This document shows positions 62,983 to 64,000 of a DNA stretch of 64,000 bases, one piece after another. The DNA is from Pictodentalium vernedei. Lineage: Eukaryota > Mollusca > Scaphopoda > Dentaliida > Dentaliidae. Position 1 is the first letter of the stretch, and each line of letters opens with the position of its first letter. The DNA lies in contig JAUFNR010000049.1 of assembly GCA_031216915.1 (NCBI GenBank), positions 124,001 through 188,000 on the forward strand, in the 5' to 3' direction. The position numbers and the translations under genes are program-made. The notes beneath the pieces were generated by a model. The model saw only the letters and a program-made list of their open reading frames with translations, was not told the origin of the DNA and searched no databases.

Positions 62983-63329
62983 ATCTGTGTTTGTCTATAA
63001 TGTTTATAATATTTTGATTTTGCTAGATTCTGTTATTTATGGAATACGTTCTGCCATATTGTAAATTATTAGTCACCGTACAGGAACGGAAGGGCTTCTA
63101 AGTGGTAAGCACTTGTCCTCCAATCCTGATTTGCATTGTCAAATGGCAAATAAAATATGTTTAATCTAATCTAACAGTAGGGCGGGGGGGGGGGGCATGT
63201 GTCCTAGGTAAAAAAAACAGCAGGGTGCAGGTGTTCTAGATAAAATAAACAGCATGGGGGGGGGGGGGGATGTCCCCGCTAATTAATTTTAATAGCAGGC
63301 AGTTGTTCATGGGGCAGGTGTCCTATCCC
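62915..63329 (+). repeat. TC tract, LINE-like end and G-tract minisatellite, unit 11
   Basis: TC 62 nt; G tracts 12 and 14. Confidence 0.88.
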
Positions 63330-64000
63330 ACTGGTACTTGGCCTTGATGGAAATAACATTTCAACAAGAAACAACGGGAAACTTATTTGCAATAAAGCTG
63401 CAAATACAAACTTGATTTTAGGACCATTCCATGGACATGTTAAAGCCTACTGCGATATCAGCGTTTCTTACTCTCGTCCTTTCACCACACCGCAGTATTT
63501 TACCCGAGTCGAGTTCTGACGTCATGAAAGTTTGACGGACATGCTTTCAATTTTGTTATTGACAACAACATATTTATAATTTCGTGCTTACTGATCCGAA
63601 TTTTGAAAACGACACACGCAATCGCGAAAGCATTTTCTGAAAAACACGATTCTGTAAAAGGTTTTAATGAAATTTGATTATTTTTTTTTTATTTTCTATT
63701 TCGATGGCTCTTGTCGAAAAGGTGCTAATCACTGATCGTCCCAAACGAGATCAAAGACACGCCGTAGTTTAATAACAGACAGAGAATCTTCTAAGAATAT
63801 ACATGCGCAATCCTAAAATGCAATAAATCAAGTGTATTTTCACGTTTTATGAGAGAAATATGTCCAATTGTATCATTGAATCATTTTTAGGTATATGTGG
63901 GTGAGAAATTTTCTATACGGACAAAATACAGGCTAAATAAAATATTTGCCATTATTTTCCGCAGACGTATTTTTGTCTTTGCTTCTTGGGGAAATTTCTT

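Larger units (their letters stand above)
1..64000. repeat. Tandem macrosatellite array, 6.02-kb unit, about 10.6 copies
   Basis: The sequence returns to the same text about every 6.02 kb with near-perfect identity from the first base to the last. Anchors such as the 45-bp hairpin doublet, the A1/A2 duplication, the (TC)n tract, the G-tract minisatellite and the SINE recur in the same order and orientation in each unit. Full units measure 6007 to 6043 bp. Length differences come mainly from the TC, G and AATA tracts. The remaining differences are scattered single-base changes and small indels, which argues against a simple copy artefact. No member of a known tandem gene family (rRNA, 5S, histone, snRNA) was recognised in the unit. 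Both window ends lie inside the array. What the array does is unknown; centromeric, subtelomeric or interstitial heterochromatin are all possible. Confidence 0.99.
60214..64000 (+). repeat. Array unit 11, cut by the window end (3787 bp seen)
   Basis: The unit runs off the window before its SINE. Variable tracts: (TC)n of 62 nt at 62915-62976, G tracts of 12 at 63184-63195 and 14 at 63256-63269. The hairpin doublet is at 60789-60878. It has G at the site where units 9 and 10 share A. There is one extra A in the run near 62700. The unbroken match to the other units up to the last base shows that the array continues past the window. Confidence 0.98.

Noticed and set aside
1-64000. Tandem rRNA, histone or snRNA gene cluster
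   Set aside because: The unit size would fit such a cluster, but no conserved rRNA, 5S, snRNA or histone sequence was recognised on either strand.
1-64000. Assembly artefact from copying one unit
   Set aside because: The units carry distinct private base changes, indels and tract lengths, which copying of one sequence would not produce. Errors in G and TC tract length remain possible.

Overview
The whole window is one tandem array of a repeat unit of about 6.02 kb, laid head to tail on the same strand. There are ten full units and a partial eleventh. I count from the first base, so units start at 1, 6008, 12034, 18045, 24067, 30092, 36114, 42157, 48179, 54203 and 60214. Full unit lengths are 6007, 6026, 6011, 6022, 6025, 6022, 6043, 6022, 6024 and 6011 bp. 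Most of the length variation comes from a few simple-sequence tracts; elsewhere I see only a handful of differences per unit. The window opens and closes inside the array, so the array is longer than 64 kb. No rRNA, histone or other known gene was recognised, and no open frame looks like a real protein gene. The best description is a macrosatellite, or higher-order satellite array, of a metazoan.

Layout of one unit, in unit-1 coordinates. 1-432: end of a satellite block that begins in the preceding unit. 547-577: A-rich tract. 576-665: two identical 45-bp repeats, each with a perfect hairpin. 694-1503: nothing recognised except a short hairpin at 1214-1230. 1504-2230: a diverged tandem duplication (A1/A2, 403 bp apart) that keeps a 15-bp palindrome. 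2231-2700: nothing recognised. 2701-2768: a pure (TC)n tract. 2769-2970: a stretch that looks like the 3' end of a LINE. 2971-3123: a degenerate minisatellite with two long G tracts. 3124-3956: nothing recognised except a perfect CRE octamer and a TATA-like sequence. 3957-6439 (running into the next unit): a block of old, diverged satellite monomers with a period of about 170 bp (dimer about 340 bp), interrupted by a complete tRNA-derived SINE on the minus strand at 3988-4369 with a 13-bp target-site duplication.

History suggested by the sequence. An older satellite of about 170/340 bp existed first. A SINE inserted into one monomer. The composite 6-kb segment, with unrelated flanking DNA, was then amplified in tandem and kept homogeneous. 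Every unit carries the SINE at the same site with the same duplication, so the insertion came before the amplification. Some variants are shared by neighbouring units, others by units two to four apart, as expected from ongoing unequal exchange or conversion.

Organism: a eukaryote, almost certainly an animal. The evidence is a tRNA-derived SINE with A and B boxes, an AATA-repeat tail and body motifs that I recall from marine metazoan SINEs, plus long pure dinucleotide and G tracts and a lack of dense coding. A marine invertebrate or invertebrate deuterostome fits, but the species cannot be fixed from this sequence.
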